NCBI RefSeq assembly: GCF_003612015.1
Contig: NZ_RARB01000004.1
Coordinates: 1 to 64,000 of the forward strand
Direction: 5' to 3'
Source of the DNA: Pantoea piersonii
GTDB lineage: Bacteria > Pseudomonadota > Gammaproteobacteria > Enterobacterales > Enterobacteriaceae
DNA: 64,000 nucleotides
In this document: one piece after another, positions 35,617 through 44,914 of the stretch
Layout: every line of letters starts with the position of its first letter
How positions within the stretch are numbered: the stretch's first letter is position 1
The notes under the pieces: generated by a model
Seen by the model: the letters and a program-made list of their open reading frames with translations, nothing else
Database searches by the model: none
What the model was told of the DNA's origin: nothing
Position numbers and translations under genes: made by a program

Positions 35617-38445
35617 CTATTTCGTCAGCAGCGGCTTCAGGAAGCGCGCGGTATGCGATTTTTCACACTCCGCCACGGTTTCCGGCGTGCCGGCGACAAG
35701 GATCTCGCCGCCGCCGCTGCCGCCTTCCGGACCCAGATCGACAATCCAGTCGGCAGTCTTGATCACGTCAAGGTTATGCTCAATCACCACGATGGTGTTG
35801 CCCTGATCGCGCAGCTGATGCAGCACTTCCAGCAGCTGGGCGATATCGGCGAAGTGCAGGCCGGTGGTGGGCTCATCCAGGATATAGAGCGTCTGGCCGG
35901 TGCCGCGTTTCGACAGCTCGCGCGCCAGCTTAACGCGCTGTGCTTCGCCGCCGGAAAGGGTGGTAGCCGACTGGCCGAGACGAATATAAGAGAGGCCCAC
36001 ATCCATCAGGGTCTGCAGCTTACGCGCCAGCGCCGGGACGGCGTCAAAGAACTCGCGCGCCTCTTCGATGGTCATCTCCAGCACTTCGTGGATGCTCTTG
36101 CCTTTGTATTTGATCTCCAGCGTCTCGCGGTTATAGCGCTTGCCTTTGCACTGATCGCAGGGCACATAGATATCGGGCAGGAAGTGCATCTCTACCTTCA
36201 GCACGCCGTCGCCCTGACAGGCTTCGCAGCGGCCGCCGCGCACGTTAAAGCTGAAGCGGCCCGGATTATAGCCGCGCGAACGCGCCTCCGGCACCCCGGC
36301 GAACAGCTCGCGCACCGGCGTAAAGATACCGGTGTAGGTCGCCGGGTTAGAGCGCGGCGTACGGCCGATCGGGCTCTGATCGATATCGATCACCTTGTCG
36401 AAGTGCTCAAGTCCGTTGATCTCACGATAAGGGGCCGCTTCGCCAGTGGTTGCGCCATTCAGATGGCGCTGCGCGATTGGGAACAGCGTATCGTTAATCA
36501 GCGTCGACTTACCTGAGCCGGAGACGCCGGTGATACAGGTAAACAGACCGACCGGCAGTGTCAGCGTCACGTCTTTAAGGTTATTGCCGCGCGCGCCGCT
36601 TAGCTTCAGCGTCTTCGTCGGATCGCCTTTCACACGCTCCTTCGGCACCGCAATCTCTCGCTTGCCGCTGAGGAACTGGCCGGTCAGCGACGCTTCCACC
36701 GCCATAATCTCGTTAACCGTACCTTCCGCCACGATCTGGCCGCCGTGCACGCCTGCGCCGGGACCGATATCGATCACATGGTCGGCTGCACGGATAGCGT
36801 CTTCGTCATGTTCGACCACAATCACGGTGTTGCCGAGATCGCGCAGATGGATCAGCGTGCTGAGCAGACGTTCGTTGTCGCGCTGGTGCAGGCCGATAGA
36901 CGGCTCATCCAGCACATACATCACGCCCACCAGGCCCGCGCCGATCTGGCTCGCCAGACGGATACGCTGCGCTTCACCGCCGGAAAGCGTCTCTGCGGAG
37001 CGTGACATCGACAAATAGTTCAGGCCGACGTTAACCAGGAAGCTCAGGCGATCGCCGATCTCCTTCAGCACCTTTTCAGCGATTTTGGCGCGCTGGCCGC
37101 TCAGCTTGAGGTTGCGGAAGAAATCCATCGCGTGGCCGATGCTCATATCTGAGATGGTCGGCAGATTGGTGTTTTCTACAAAAACATGACGCGCTTCGCG
37201 ACGCAGACGGGTGCCGTCGCAGGTGGCGCAGGCGCGATTGCTGATAAATTTCGCCAGATCTTCGCGTACCGCGGCGGATTCCGTTTCTTTGTAGCGACGC
37301 TCCATATTATGCAGCACGCCTTCAAACGGATGGCGACGCACAGAGGTGTCGCCGCGATCGTTGATGTACTTAAACTCGATGCTCTCTTTGCCGGAGCCGT
37401 ACAGGATCACCTGGCGCGCTTTATCGTTCAGGGTGTTGAACGGCGCTTCGACGTCGAAATCGAGGTGCTCGGCCAGCGAGCGCAGCATCTGGAAGTAATA
37501 GAAATTACGGCGATCCCAGCCGCGGATCGCACCGCCAGCCAGCGAAAGCTCGCCGTTTTGCACCACGCGATCGGGATCGAAATATTGCTGTACGCCAAGG
37601 CCGTCGCAGGTAGGGCAGGCGCCGGCCGGGTTATTGAACGAAAAGAGACGCGGCTCCAGTTCGCGCATGCTGTAGCCGCAGATCGGGCAGGCAAAGTTAG
37701 CGGAGAAAAGCAGCTCTTCCGCGCTCGCGTCATCCATATCGGCGACGATCGCTGTCCCGCCGGAGAGATCCAGCGCGGTTTCAAAGGATTCAGCGAGGCG
37801 GGTCGCCAGATCTTCGCGTACTTTGAAGCGATCGATCACGACTTCAATGGTGTGCTTTTTCTGCAGCTCCAGCTTCGGCGGATCGGAAAGATCGCACACT
37901 TCGCCGTCGATACGCGCCCGGATGTAGCCCTGCGCCGCAAGATTTTCCAGCGTTTTGGTATGTTCGCCCTTACGGTCTTTCACCACTGGCGCCAGCAGCA
38001 TCAGGCGACGGCCCTCTTCCTGGGCCAGCACATTGTCCACCATCTGGCTCACGGTCTGCGCCGCCAGCGGCACGTCATGATCCGGACAGCGCGGCTCGCC
38101 GACGCGGGCGAACAGCAGACGCAGATAGTCGTGGATCTCGGTGATGGTGCCGACCGTAGAACGCGGGTTGTGTGAAGTGGATTTCTGCTCGATAGAAATA
38201 GCGGGCGACAGACCTTCGATATGGTCGACGTCCGGCTTCTCCATCAGAGAAAGAAACTGACGCGCATAGGCAGAGAGCGACTCTACGTAGCGGCGCTGAC
38301 CTTCCGCATAGAGCGTATCAAACGCCAGAGAGGACTTACCGGAGCCTGAGAGGCCGGTGACCACTATGAGTTTGTCGCGAGGGATGATCAGGTTGATGTT
38401 TTTCAAATTATGGGTGCGGGCACCACGAACTTCGATCTTATCCAT
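35617..38445 (-). CDS. uvrA: Excinuclease ABC subunit A
   Basis: Damage-recognition ATPase of nucleotide excision repair that loads UvrB. The 942 residues match the family (940 in E. coli). It has two ABC ATPase modules: Walker [11 protein letters not shown] at 31-40 and a second [10 protein letters not shown] near 640, with signatures [14 protein letters not shown] and [14 protein letters not shown]. Zinc-finger cysteines appear as CPICGYSM with CPTC, and CEACQGDG with CDQC. The gene diverges from ssb across a shared LexA box, matching the known SOS-controlled uvrA-ssb arrangement. Confidence 0.97.
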   Translation of the reverse strand: MDKIEVRGARTHNLKNINLIIPRDKLIVVTGLSGSGKSSLAFDTLYAEGQRRYVESLSAYARQFLSLMEKPDVDHIEGLSPAISIEQKSTSHNPRSTVGTITEIHDYLRLLFARVGEPRCPDHDVPLAAQTVSQMVDNVLAQEEGRRLMLLAPVVKDRKGEHTKTLENLAAQGYIRARIDGEVCDLSDPPKLELQKKHTIEVVIDRFKVREDLATRLAESFETALDLSGGTAIVADMDDASAEELLFSANFACPICGYSMRELEPRLFSFNNPAGACPTCDGLGVQQYFDPDRVVQNGELSLAGGAIRGWDRRNFYYFQMLRSLAEHLDFDVEAPFNTLNDKARQVILYGSGKESIEFKYINDRGDTSVRRHPFEGVLHNMERRYKETESAAVREDLAKFISNRACATCDGTRLRREARHVFVENTNLPTISDMSIGHAMDFFRNLKLSGQRAKIAEKVLKEIGDRLSFLVNVGLNYLSMSRSAETLSGGEAQRIRLASQIGAGLVGVMYVLDEPSIGLHQRDNERLLSTLIHLRDLGNTVIVVEHDEDAIRAADHVIDIGPGAGVHGGQIVAEGTVNEIMAVEASLTGQFLSGKREIAVPKERVKGDPTKTLKLSGARGNNLKDVTLTLPVGLFTCITGVSGSGKSTLINDTLFPIAQRHLNGATTGEAAPYREINGLEHFDKVIDIDQSPIGRTPRSNPATYTGIFTPVRELFAGVPEARSRGYNPGRFSFNVRGGRCEACQGDGVLKVEMHFLPDIYVPCDQCKGKRYNRETLEIKYKGKSIHEVLEMTIEEAREFFDAVPALARKLQTLMDVGLSYIRLGQSATTLSGGEAQRVKLARELSKRGTGQTLYILDEPTTGLHFADIAQLLEVLHQLRDQGNTIVVIEHNLDVIKTADWIVDLGPEGGSGGGEILVAGTPETVAECEKSHTARFLKPLLTK

Positions 38446-38526
38446 TCACCTTTCCCGGATTGAGCAGCACGCCCCGTGCCTGACGGACACGATTAGCGTA
38501 AACAGGGTATTATGGCACAAAAAATA

Positions 38527-38546
38527 GACTGATTAAATATCCAGTA
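38527..38546. promoter_or_regulatory. LexA (SOS) box between uvrA and ssb
   Basis: GACTGATTAAATATCCAGTA contains CTG-N10-CAG with an AT-rich centre, the LexA operator pattern. It lies 84 bases before the uvrA start and 124 before ssb, as in the E. coli divergent promoter region. Confidence 0.85.
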
Positions 38547-38670
38547 TTTTTTGTGTTTTGGGTGTAAAATGAGCGCTTCTGCGAGCCGGCTCTAAAGTGG
38601 GATCGCATAGCAGGACGTGATAGAATTGATCGTTTAGACTCTTAGCATTAACTCATCGGGAGAGAGCAAC

Positions 38671-39219
38671 ATGGCCAGTCGTGGCGTAAATAAAGTGATT
38701 CTTGTCGGGAATCTGGGTCAGGATCCGGAAGTGCGCTACATGCCGAATGGTGGCGCGGTTGCCAACATTACGCTGGCCACGTCGGAAAGCTGGCGTGACA
38801 AGCAGACCGGTGAAAATAAAGAGATCACCGAATGGCACCGCGTCGTGCTGTTCGGCAAGCTGGCGGAAGTCGCTGGCGAATATCTGCGTAAAGGTTCTCA
38901 GGTTTATATCGAAGGTCAGCTGCGCACCCGCAAATGGCAGGACCAGGGCGGCCAGGATCGCTATACCACGGAAGTCGTGGTCAACGTCGGCGGCACCATG
39001 CAGATGCTGGGCGGACGTCAGCAGGGTGCTGGCGCTGGCGGCGCGCCGATGGGCGGCGGTCAGGGCGGCGGCAACAATAACGGCTGGGGTCAGCCACAGC
39101 AGCCGCAGGGCGGCAACCAGTTCAGCGGCGGCGCGCAGTCGCGTCCTCAGCCGCAGAGCGCCCCGGCGAGCAACAACAACGAACCGCCGATGGACTTCGA
39201 CGACGATATTCCGTTCTGA
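38671..39219 (+). CDS. ssb: Single-stranded DNA-binding protein
   Basis: Coats single-stranded DNA in replication, repair and recombination. The 182 residues (178 in E. coli) comprise an OB-fold at about 1-110, beginning [21 protein letters not shown] flexible Gly/Gln/Pro-rich linker is followed by the acidic protein-interaction tip [15 protein letters not shown] precedes the ATG. It is divergent from uvrA over a LexA box and ends at an intrinsic terminator that overlaps the 3' end of the next leftward gene. Confidence 0.97.
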   Translation: MASRGVNKVILVGNLGQDPEVRYMPNGGAVANITLATSESWRDKQTGENKEITEWHRVVLFGKLAEVAGEYLRKGSQVYIEGQLRTRKWQDQGGQDRYTTEVVVNVGGTMQMLGGRQQGAGAGGAPMGGGQGGGNNNGWGQPQQPQGGNQFSGGAQSRPQPQSAPASNNNEPPMDFDDDIPF

Positions 39220-39247
39220 TCCTCTTTGGGTCGGCACTGTCTCTCAG

Positions 39248-39272
39248 GCCCCGCTCAGGCGGGGCTTTTTTT
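39248..39272 (+). terminator. ssb terminator
   Basis: GCCCCGC pairs with GCGGGGC around TCAG and is followed by seven T. The signal overlaps the last codons of the convergent hydrolase gene. Confidence 0.93.
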
Positions 39273-39797
39273 CGTCTTCCGTTCAGGCGGAGAAGCCCAG
39301 CCTGACACTATCTCCGCCGTACTGAGCACCTGCGGCACATTGCCCGGCAGCGACAGGCCTGCCCAGATCTCGTTATGCTGTCCAGTCAGTTGCTCCGCGC
39401 TGACGCAGGTGCGATTCGCCGTAGTATGCGCATCGGCGGCGACGGTAATGCGATAGCCCAAACTCGCACCGACCTTAATCGTGGTATCGACGCAGTAATC
39501 GGTCGCGCAGCCGCAAATAACAAAAGCGTCGGCTTTCAGCCGCGCCAGCGTGGCGGCCAGCCCGGTTTGCCAGAAGCTGTCGCAGGTGGTTTTAGTAACG
39601 AAAAAACTACCGGCGGGCTGATGCAGCTCCGGCAGCAGTTCAAACGCCTGCGTCCCGGGCTGCATCTCGCCTTCGCGGTGCGTAATAAAGACTGTACTGT
39701 CAGCCGCCGCGGTCAGCTGATTGATCCGCGCCGCGCATCCGGCACGATCGAAGCGCGGCGTAGCGAAAACACCGTTTTGCATATCCCACCACCACAA
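39255..39797 (-). CDS. Isochorismatase-family cysteine hydrolase, apparently frameshifted at the N-terminus
   Basis: A 180-residue product of the isochorismatase-like hydrolase family. The Asp-Lys-Cys triad is readable as Asp5 (WWWDMQNG), Lys69 (FVTKTTCDSF) and Cys102 (CATDYCVDTT). The only start in this frame is a TTG at 39797. An ATG at 39813 begins MTQRAVVVV in the neighbouring frame. Removing one G from the GGG at 39785-39787 would join the two as MTQRAVVVVDMQNGVF, the usual family N-terminus. The gene may therefore be a fresh pseudogene, carry a sequence error, or still work from the TTG. Its last codons lie in the ssb terminator. The substrate is unknown. Confidence 0.65.
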   Translation of the reverse strand: MWWWDMQNGVFATPRFDRAGCAARINQLTAAADSTVFITHREGEMQPGTQAFELLPELHQPAGSFFVTKTTCDSFWQTGLAATLARLKADAFVICGCATDYCVDTTIKVGASLGYRITVAADAHTTANRTCVSAEQLTGQHNEIWAGLSLPGNVPQVLSTAEIVSGWASPPERKTKKSPA

Positions 39798-39936
39798 CGG
39801 CTCGTTGGGTCATCACTTTCTTCTTTCTGTTCTGCGCTTCAGTTTCACCGCGCCGCGGCGAAATGGCAAAACTGTTTTGCAATCCGCCCGCCATCGCTGG
39901 CATGCTGAAAGCCTGTCTGATAACGAGGAGATTGAG

Positions 39937-40764
39937 GTGGAGGGCGTTCCGGCTATTTTTCCCTGCGAAAAAGATCGCGCGCAGTTTCGCCAGTTTGATG
40001 AGCTGCCCGGCGTCGAGCTTTATCAGGCACATATCTCCCGCTATGCCTTCGAGCCGCATATGCATGAAGCCTTCGGCATCGGCACCATCGAGTCGGGCGC
40101 GCAGCGGTTCCGCTATCGCGGTGCGCAGTACACTGCGCCGACGCATTCGCTGGTGATGATGAATCCAGATGAGCTGCACACCGGCGAGTCGGCCTGCGAA
40201 GAGGGCTGGCGTTATCAGATGATCTATATCCACCCTGACGACATGAGGCAGCTCACCGGCGATGGCGGCTGGTGGTTTAGCGAAGCGCTGCGCACCGATT
40301 CACGGCTGGCGCTGCCGTTATCGCAAACGCTGGCGGCGCTGTGGCAGGCCGATAGCCCGCTGGCGCGGCAAAGTCTGTTAGGTGAAGTGCTGGCGCAGCT
40401 GCGGCCGCTGGCGCGCATGGCGGAAAGAGGCAAGGAAGAGGGAGGGCATCGCTTCGACCAGGTGCGTGATTATCTGCGCGACAATCTTGCCGAGCCGGTA
40501 AGGCTGGAGGAGCTGGCGGCGCTGGCCTCGCTTTCGCCATGGCATTTCCTGCGCGCTTTCCGCGCGCATTTTCACGTTACGCCGCATCAGATGCTGATGG
40601 CGTATCGGTTATATGAGGCCAAGCAGCTGCTGGCACGCGGCCTGCCGGCGGCCAGCGTGGCGGCGAGCGTCGGCCTGAGCGACCAGGCGCATCTGACGCG
40701 CGCCTTCGCTCAGCGTTACGGCATTACGCCGGTGCGCTATCAGAAACAGGTGCGTGGCGCTTAG
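39937..40764 (+). CDS. AraC-family transcriptional regulator with cupin sensor domain
   Basis: A 275-residue regulator starting at a GTG (39937), with GAGGAG six bases upstream. The longer open frame lacks similarity. The N-terminal half is an AraC-type cupin (ISRYAFEPHMHEAFGIGTIE, then a RYRGAQY segment). The C-terminal hundred residues hold two helix-turn-helix motifs (LEELAALASLSPWHFLRAFR and VAASVGLSDQAHLTRAFAQR). The EamA-type exporter gene starts 80 bases downstream on the same strand. Regulators of this shape often control an adjacent exporter or a divergent gene, so either that exporter or the adjoining hydrolase may be its target. Confidence 0.88.
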   Translation: MEGVPAIFPCEKDRAQFRQFDELPGVELYQAHISRYAFEPHMHEAFGIGTIESGAQRFRYRGAQYTAPTHSLVMMNPDELHTGESACEEGWRYQMIYIHPDDMRQLTGDGGWWFSEALRTDSRLALPLSQTLAALWQADSPLARQSLLGEVLAQLRPLARMAERGKEEGGHRFDQVRDYLRDNLAEPVRLEELAALASLSPWHFLRAFRAHFHVTPHQMLMAYRLYEAKQLLARGLPAASVAASVGLSDQAHLTRAFAQRYGITPVRYQKQVRGA

Positions 40765-40844
40765 GGCGAACCGCAATCTGCTACAAGATTTTTCCCCGCT
40801 TTTTCCGCCACACTTCCTTATGCACTTTAATAAAGGAAGAGACG

Positions 40845-41804
40845 ATGTTAGCTGGCGTGTTGTTTGCCCTTGCCGCAGGGCTGATGTGGGGACTGATTTT
40901 TGTCGGGCCGCTGCTGGTGCCGGACTATCCGGGCGCGCTCCAGTCTGCCGGACGCTACGTCGCGTTTGGTTTGATCGCCTTGCCGCTGGCCTGGTTTGAT
41001 CGCCACCGTCTGCGCAAGCTGCTCTCTGCCGACTGGCAGGAGGCGCTAAAGCTTTCGCTGGTGGGTAACCTCCTTTATTACACCTTTCTCGCCAGCGCGA
41101 TTCAGCGCACCGGCGCGCCGGTATCCACCATGATTATCGGCACGCTGCCGGTAGTGATGGCGATTACCGCCAATCTCTGTTACGGCCACCTTGAGGGACG
41201 CCTGGCCTGGCGCCGGCTGACGCCAGCGCTGCTGGCGATCGGCGCAGGTCTGGTGTGCGTAAATATTGCCGAGCTGCGCGGGCAGAGCGGCGGCTGGGAT
41301 GTGATGCGCTACCTGAGCGGCATTGCACTGGCGGTGCTGGCTGTGGCGTGCTGGACCTGGTATCCGCTGCGCAATGCGCGCTGGTTACGTACCCATCCGC
41401 AGCATAAACCGGCCACCTGGGCGACGGCGCAGGGGATTGTGACGCTGCCGCTGGCGCTGGTTATGTATGCGGTGGTAAGCGCACAGCTGGCGTGGCAGAG
41501 CCCGACCTTCGCGCTGCCGTTTGGCCCGCAGCCGCGGCTGTTTCTGCCGCTGATGCTGGTGATTGGGCTACTTTGCTCCTGGCTCGGCGCGCTCTGCTGG
41601 AATGCTGCCAGCCAGCGGCTGCCTACGGTATTTATGGGACCGCTTATCGTATTCGAAACGCTGTCAGGCCTGCTGTGGACCTTTCTCTGGCGACAAAGCT
41701 GGCCGCCGCTGTTGACGCTGACGGGCATCTTCTGCCTGATCCTCGGCGTGCTTTGGGCGATGCGTATTAAGCCTGAACCGTTGCTGACATCAATTGAGCA
41801 GTAA
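40845..41804 (+). CDS. EamA-family (DMT) membrane transporter
   Basis: A 319-residue inner-membrane protein with ten hydrophobic segments arranged as two EamA repeats. Conserved family segments are ALAAGLMWGLIFVGPLLVPD at the start, LYYTFLASAIQRTGAPVSTM in the first repeat and FMGPLIVFETLSGLLWTFLW in the second. AAAGGAAGAG precedes the ATG. It follows the AraC-type regulator closely and probably exports a metabolite or amino-acid-like compound under its control, but the substrate cannot be read. A short hairpin 77 bases after the stop may end the transcript. Confidence 0.88.
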   Translation: MLAGVLFALAAGLMWGLIFVGPLLVPDYPGALQSAGRYVAFGLIALPLAWFDRHRLRKLLSADWQEALKLSLVGNLLYYTFLASAIQRTGAPVSTMIIGTLPVVMAITANLCYGHLEGRLAWRRLTPALLAIGAGLVCVNIAELRGQSGGWDVMRYLSGIALAVLAVACWTWYPLRNARWLRTHPQHKPATWATAQGIVTLPLALVMYAVVSAQLAWQSPTFALPFGPQPRLFLPLMLVIGLLCSWLGALCWNAASQRLPTVFMGPLIVFETLSGLLWTFLWRQSWPPLLTLTGIFCLILGVLWAMRIKPEPLLTSIEQ

Positions 41805-41880
41805 TCTCCCACTCTGTCGCGCAATTAAATAGGTGCTGACCCGCTGATTTCACACTGTTTTAGGAATAATGCGCAGAGCG

Positions 41881-41904
41881 GAGCGGCAAATTTTGCCGCT
41901 CTTT
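41881..41904 (+). terminator. Hairpin after the EamA transporter
   Basis: GAGCGGCA pairs with TGCCGCTC around AATTT and is followed by TTTAGCTAA. It is a moderate terminator candidate. Confidence 0.6.
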
Positions 41905-42059
41905 AGCTAATTAGCCGCTAAAGCCGAACGGCGAATCGCCATAAAAAGCGATCAAGATCTCATTTTTTTCGCCCGCGCGTTGGCGCTCATCGACTTTGTC
42001 CGGCGGAAATTCTTCTCTCTGACGGCTTATATTCCACCTTAAAGAAGCATTAAGGCTTT

Positions 42060-42263
42060 GTGAGTGGCGAGCAATTCGCCACTTTACTGCATATTTATCG
42101 CGTACCGCTGCGTTTTTATTGGCGTTTGGTCCTGAGAATGGCGTCTGATAAACCACCGTTTTTTCCAGAAATGGTCAGGCTATTAAGAATAATTCCCAAT
42201 GAAGGAAATTACGAAACTTTAGCCGGGGCGATCTTTAAAGTGATTTATCTTATATGTGATTAA
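42060..42263 (+). CDS. Small orphan reading frame, unknown function
   Basis: A 67-codon frame from a GTG with TAAGG four bases upstream, ending 39 bases before a strong intrinsic terminator. The product is basic and aromatic-rich (LLHIYRVPLRFYWRLVLRMA, then a C-terminal AIFKVIYLICD). I do not recognise a family. The first codons overlap an eight-base hairpin (AGTGGCGA/TCGCCACT at 42063-42083) that could affect initiation. Base composition is lower in GC than the flanking core genes, consistent with the accessory segment. The terminator is the best evidence that something is transcribed here, and it could be an RNA rather than a protein. Confidence 0.35.
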   Translation: MSGEQFATLLHIYRVPLRFYWRLVLRMASDKPPFFPEMVRLLRIIPNEGNYETLAGAIFKVIYLICD

Positions 42264-42302
42264 CCCGGAATAAGAAAAGCGATAAGCATTGATAAACCAT
42301 TC

Positions 42303-42330
42303 TGCCAGGAAAATTCCTGGCATTTTTTTT
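42303..42330 (+). terminator. Strong intrinsic terminator in the accessory region
   Basis: TGCCAGGA pairs with TCCTGGCA around AAAT and is followed by eight T. It has no recognised gene in front of it except the 67-codon frame. Confidence 0.88.
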
Positions 42331-42379
42331 ACGGTTCGCTTATTTGCGGCTGATTAAATATTCTTCGCTGGATGTAAAC

Positions 42380-42616
42380 TTAGTACCACCATTTCTTGCG
42401 GTAACCGAAGCGTGAATTAGAACGGCCGTTCAGCGCGGCTTAATAGAAAACCAGGGCTTTAGCGCCGGGCATTAACGAGTCTGATGAAAAGTAAGAAGCA
42501 CCAATCTCATCGAAATGAGATTGGGCGAGAGGAGAAGTAGCGAGAAATGCGAGACTTTTGCTGGTGCTTATCAATATTACCGCAAAAAATGAAAATCGAT
42601 CCGTTGGCAAACTCAT
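42380..42616 (-). pseudogene. Relict leftward reading frame interrupted by one stop
   Basis: From an ATG at 42616 the minus strand encodes 58 residues (MSLPTDRFSFFAVILISTSK at the start, SSDSLMPGAKALVFY at the end). There is one TAA at 42440-42442, then 19 further residues in the same frame ending GRSNSRFGYRKKWWY. No ribosome site is visible. Within it lies a perfect ten-base hairpin, CCAATCTCAT/ATGAGATTGG, with a CGAA loop at 42501-42524. I do not recognise the protein. It may be a decayed gene tail, or the DNA may be conserved for another reason such as an RNA. The segment between it and the transposase remnant shows nothing else. Confidence 0.3.
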
Positions 42617-42728
42617 CAGGAATGCATGGAGCGAAAATTAAAGCCACGAATGGTATCTTAAAGTGTCATCATCTCTTCTGGTAAGAACAATCTCAGCGCT
42701 AAGTCAGTTTAAGGCAGTATTATTGGTT

Positions 42729-43124
42729 TTATCGATTTTCCGATCCTGACGGGTAGTGGTAAACGCTGCGGCTAATATCGAGCAGGCGGCAGCTGCGGCG
42801 CGTGCCGATGTCGAAAGTGCTCTGCAGGAAGTTGACCGCCTGGCGCTTTTCGTTAGTGGTAAAGAAGTTCTTCAGTACGCTTTGCAGCATCTCCTTATCT
42901 GAGTTGAGCGTTTGCAGTTCACGGGTAAGTGCTTGTAGTTTATCCTCTAACTCCTTGATTCTTCTTCCTTCCTCTGAGGAAAGGCCGGAAAATTTCTTTT
43001 TCCAGCTATAGAAGGTGGCCTCAGAGATCCCCAGCTCGTCACAAATCTCCCTGACTTTAACCCCTGATTCAGAAGCTTTAATGGCATTTGTGATTTGCTC
43101 TTCGCTATATCGTGACTTTCTCAT
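42729..43124 (-). pseudogene. IS3-family transposase remnant (OrfA joined to the start of OrfB)
   Basis: The first 90 residues are a complete IS3-type OrfA. They comprise a helix-turn-helix (MRKSRYSEEQITNAIKASES, then ICDELGISEATFYSWKKK) and a leucine-zipper-like helix (LEDKLQALTRELQTLNSDKE). The frame then continues without a break into the beginning of OrfB (KRQAVNFLQ, then RRSCRLLDISRSVYHY) and stops after SGSENR. The DDE catalytic domain is missing, and no terminal inverted repeats were found. This is therefore a truncated element or a retained DNA-binding fragment. It directly precedes the flippase/ATP-grasp unit on the other strand and marks this region as a site of transfer. Confidence 0.85.
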
Positions 43125-43649
43125 AAATGCTCTTACCTTTCTTATCGATTAATGGATGAGATGTACTGTATTAATATCTGGCACTGTAAATAATCTATTA
43201 ATGCAGTATTAAAGTGCGCGATTAGAATTGCGTGGGTTAAATTAAGATATTTAGAATAAATATCATCATGGGATAAATCTTATTTTATTCTTATCGGATG
43301 GGCGCACCTTCCTGGTCAGGGATTTTTGTTATAGATTCTTCCCATCCCAAATACGAAAAATTTCTACGTACATTTGATATTTAGCATAACGTGCTTGCTA
43401 AATTCTCAGGGAAATGGCTTGTGAATGGGGTCTGTTTTCCGTGTGAAATCGATTCCAGATTAGCCCTTCTGAGCCAAATTTAATCAGAATTATCCTGAAA
43501 ATATTCACCGAATCGTGTTCTGATTCTCATTTTTCGGACCAGCCTGGTTTGAAATCTTTAAATAACGCCAGGCCCACTGAGCGCTTGTTAATTCGTTACA
43601 GGGATGTTGTACCGAAGCGGTTGAAGTAAGTAATGCAAAGGATGAGTCA
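43125..43649. other. AT-rich noncoding region upstream of the flippase gene
   Basis: These 525 bases contain no supportable gene. The stretch is AT-rich compared with the flanking core genes and must hold the promoter of the flippase/ATP-grasp pair. I looked for, and did not find, an ops/JUMPstart element (GGCGGTAGCGT) of the kind that precedes many enterobacterial polysaccharide operons. Confidence 0.45.
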
Positions 43650-44906
43650 ATGAAATTAAGCGTAATGTCTAATGCCGCCTGGATGATGTCTGAGAAGATC
43701 GTCTCGGTTTTTGGCGTCATATTTGTGACCTCCTACGTGGCGAAATCATTCGGGCCAACCGTATTCGGCCAGATGGCGTTTTCTACCTCTTTATTTTCAA
43801 TGGTCCAGACCGTCGCCATCTTCGGTACCGAGACTATCTTGTTTAAGCGGATCAGCAAAAGCGCGCCGAAAGGACTGCGCCTGATGAACGTGGCGCGTAC
43901 CCTGCGCATGATTTTACTGCTGCTCACCGCGGTGCCGGTGCTGGCCTGGGTGTGGTTCACCATGCCGCAAAATTTCCTCGCTTTCACTCTGGCGTCATTC
44001 GTCGCCTCGGTATTCGTTACCCAGGACACCTTCAGCGTTTACAACAACGCCCGTCTCGCTTCCCGGCTTAATACCGTGGCGAACTCGCTCGGCATGCTGT
44101 TGAGCTTCGGCATCAGCTTCACTATCGCCTGGCTGCGCCTTAATCCGGCATGGCTGACGCTCTCTATCGTGGCCGTAACGCTGGTGCCTTACGTTATCAA
44201 GCGCTACAACTTCTACCGCGAAACACAGGATGTCGCGCCGCCGCAGGAGAAACGCAGCGCTTATCTGCGCTATCTGATGTATGCCGGTCTGCCGCTGGCT
44301 ATTTCCAGCATTTTTATTTCAGTGCAGGTTAAAGCCGCGCAGATGTTTTTAGCCGGCATCGCTTCGGCAAGCGATCTCGGGCTGTTTGCGGCGGCCAACA
44401 CTATCGCGGCTTCGTGGATTTTTATCCCCGTGGCGCTCATAACTTCATGCTTCACTGAAATTTTCAGGGAACGCGGCGAAGTGGCTATTAAGCTGGCAGC
44501 GCGGCTCAATGGCTATGTCATGGGAGTATCACTGATGATGCTGCTGGTCATCGCGCTGTTCGGCGAGAAAATCATCATCGCTTTGTATGGTTCAGAATAC
44601 ACACAGTCAGGAAGTCTCATTACGTTGTTGTCAATGGCGACCTGCTTCTCCGCCATGGGCACAGTAGCCTACCGCTACATGGTGAAAGAGGGTGGTTTCA
44701 ACTATCTGTTGAAGAAAATCATCTGCCTGATGGTGATCAGCCTGCCGCTTTCGTGGTGGCTGATCCAGGGCTACGGCATTATGGGCGCCGCCTGGAGCGT
44801 CTTTGTGTCGGAACTCTTGTCCCTTACCGTAATGAATTACTTCTTCAAAAACGGCGTCATTCAAAGAATTCAAGTTTCCTCACTCAACTACAAAACCTAC
44901 AAATGA
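43650..44906 (+). CDS. Polysaccharide/oligosaccharide flippase (Wzx-like, MOP superfamily)
   Basis: A 418-residue inner-membrane protein with about 12 hydrophobic helices of the polysaccharide-biosynthesis flippase family, which moves lipid-linked glycans across the membrane. The typical N-terminus (NAAWMMSEKIVSVFGVIFVT, then AKSFGPTVFGQMAFSTSLFS) and the central amphipathic loop with KRYNFYRE are present. AAGGATGAG precedes the ATG. It overlaps the ribosome site of the following ATP-grasp gene, so the two form an operon. No glycosyltransferase, polymerase or ligase lies nearby, so its glycan must come from elsewhere or the locus is a remnant. Confidence 0.88.
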   Translation: MKLSVMSNAAWMMSEKIVSVFGVIFVTSYVAKSFGPTVFGQMAFSTSLFSMVQTVAIFGTETILFKRISKSAPKGLRLMNVARTLRMILLLLTAVPVLAWVWFTMPQNFLAFTLASFVASVFVTQDTFSVYNNARLASRLNTVANSLGMLLSFGISFTIAWLRLNPAWLTLSIVAVTLVPYVIKRYNFYRETQDVAPPQEKRSAYLRYLMYAGLPLAISSIFISVQVKAAQMFLAGIASASDLGLFAAANTIAASWIFIPVALITSCFTEIFRERGEVAIKLAARLNGYVMGVSLMMLLVIALFGEKIIIALYGSEYTQSGSLITLLSMATCFSAMGTVAYRYMVKEGGFNYLLKKIICLMVISLPLSWWLIQGYGIMGAAWSVFVSELLSLTVMNYFFKNGVIQRIQVSSLNYKTYK

Positions 44907-44914
44907 GGTCAGAT

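Noticed and set aside
37186-38175. Rightward 329-codon frame
   Set aside because: Antisense to uvrA, which has intact ATPase motifs throughout.
41911-42156. Leftward 81-codon frame in the accessory gap
   Set aside because: It overlaps the + strand frame that ends at a strong terminator, shows no ribosome site I could accept and has no recognisable domain.
43125-43649. ops/JUMPstart element before the flippase gene
   Set aside because: GGCGGTAGCGT or a close variant could not be found.
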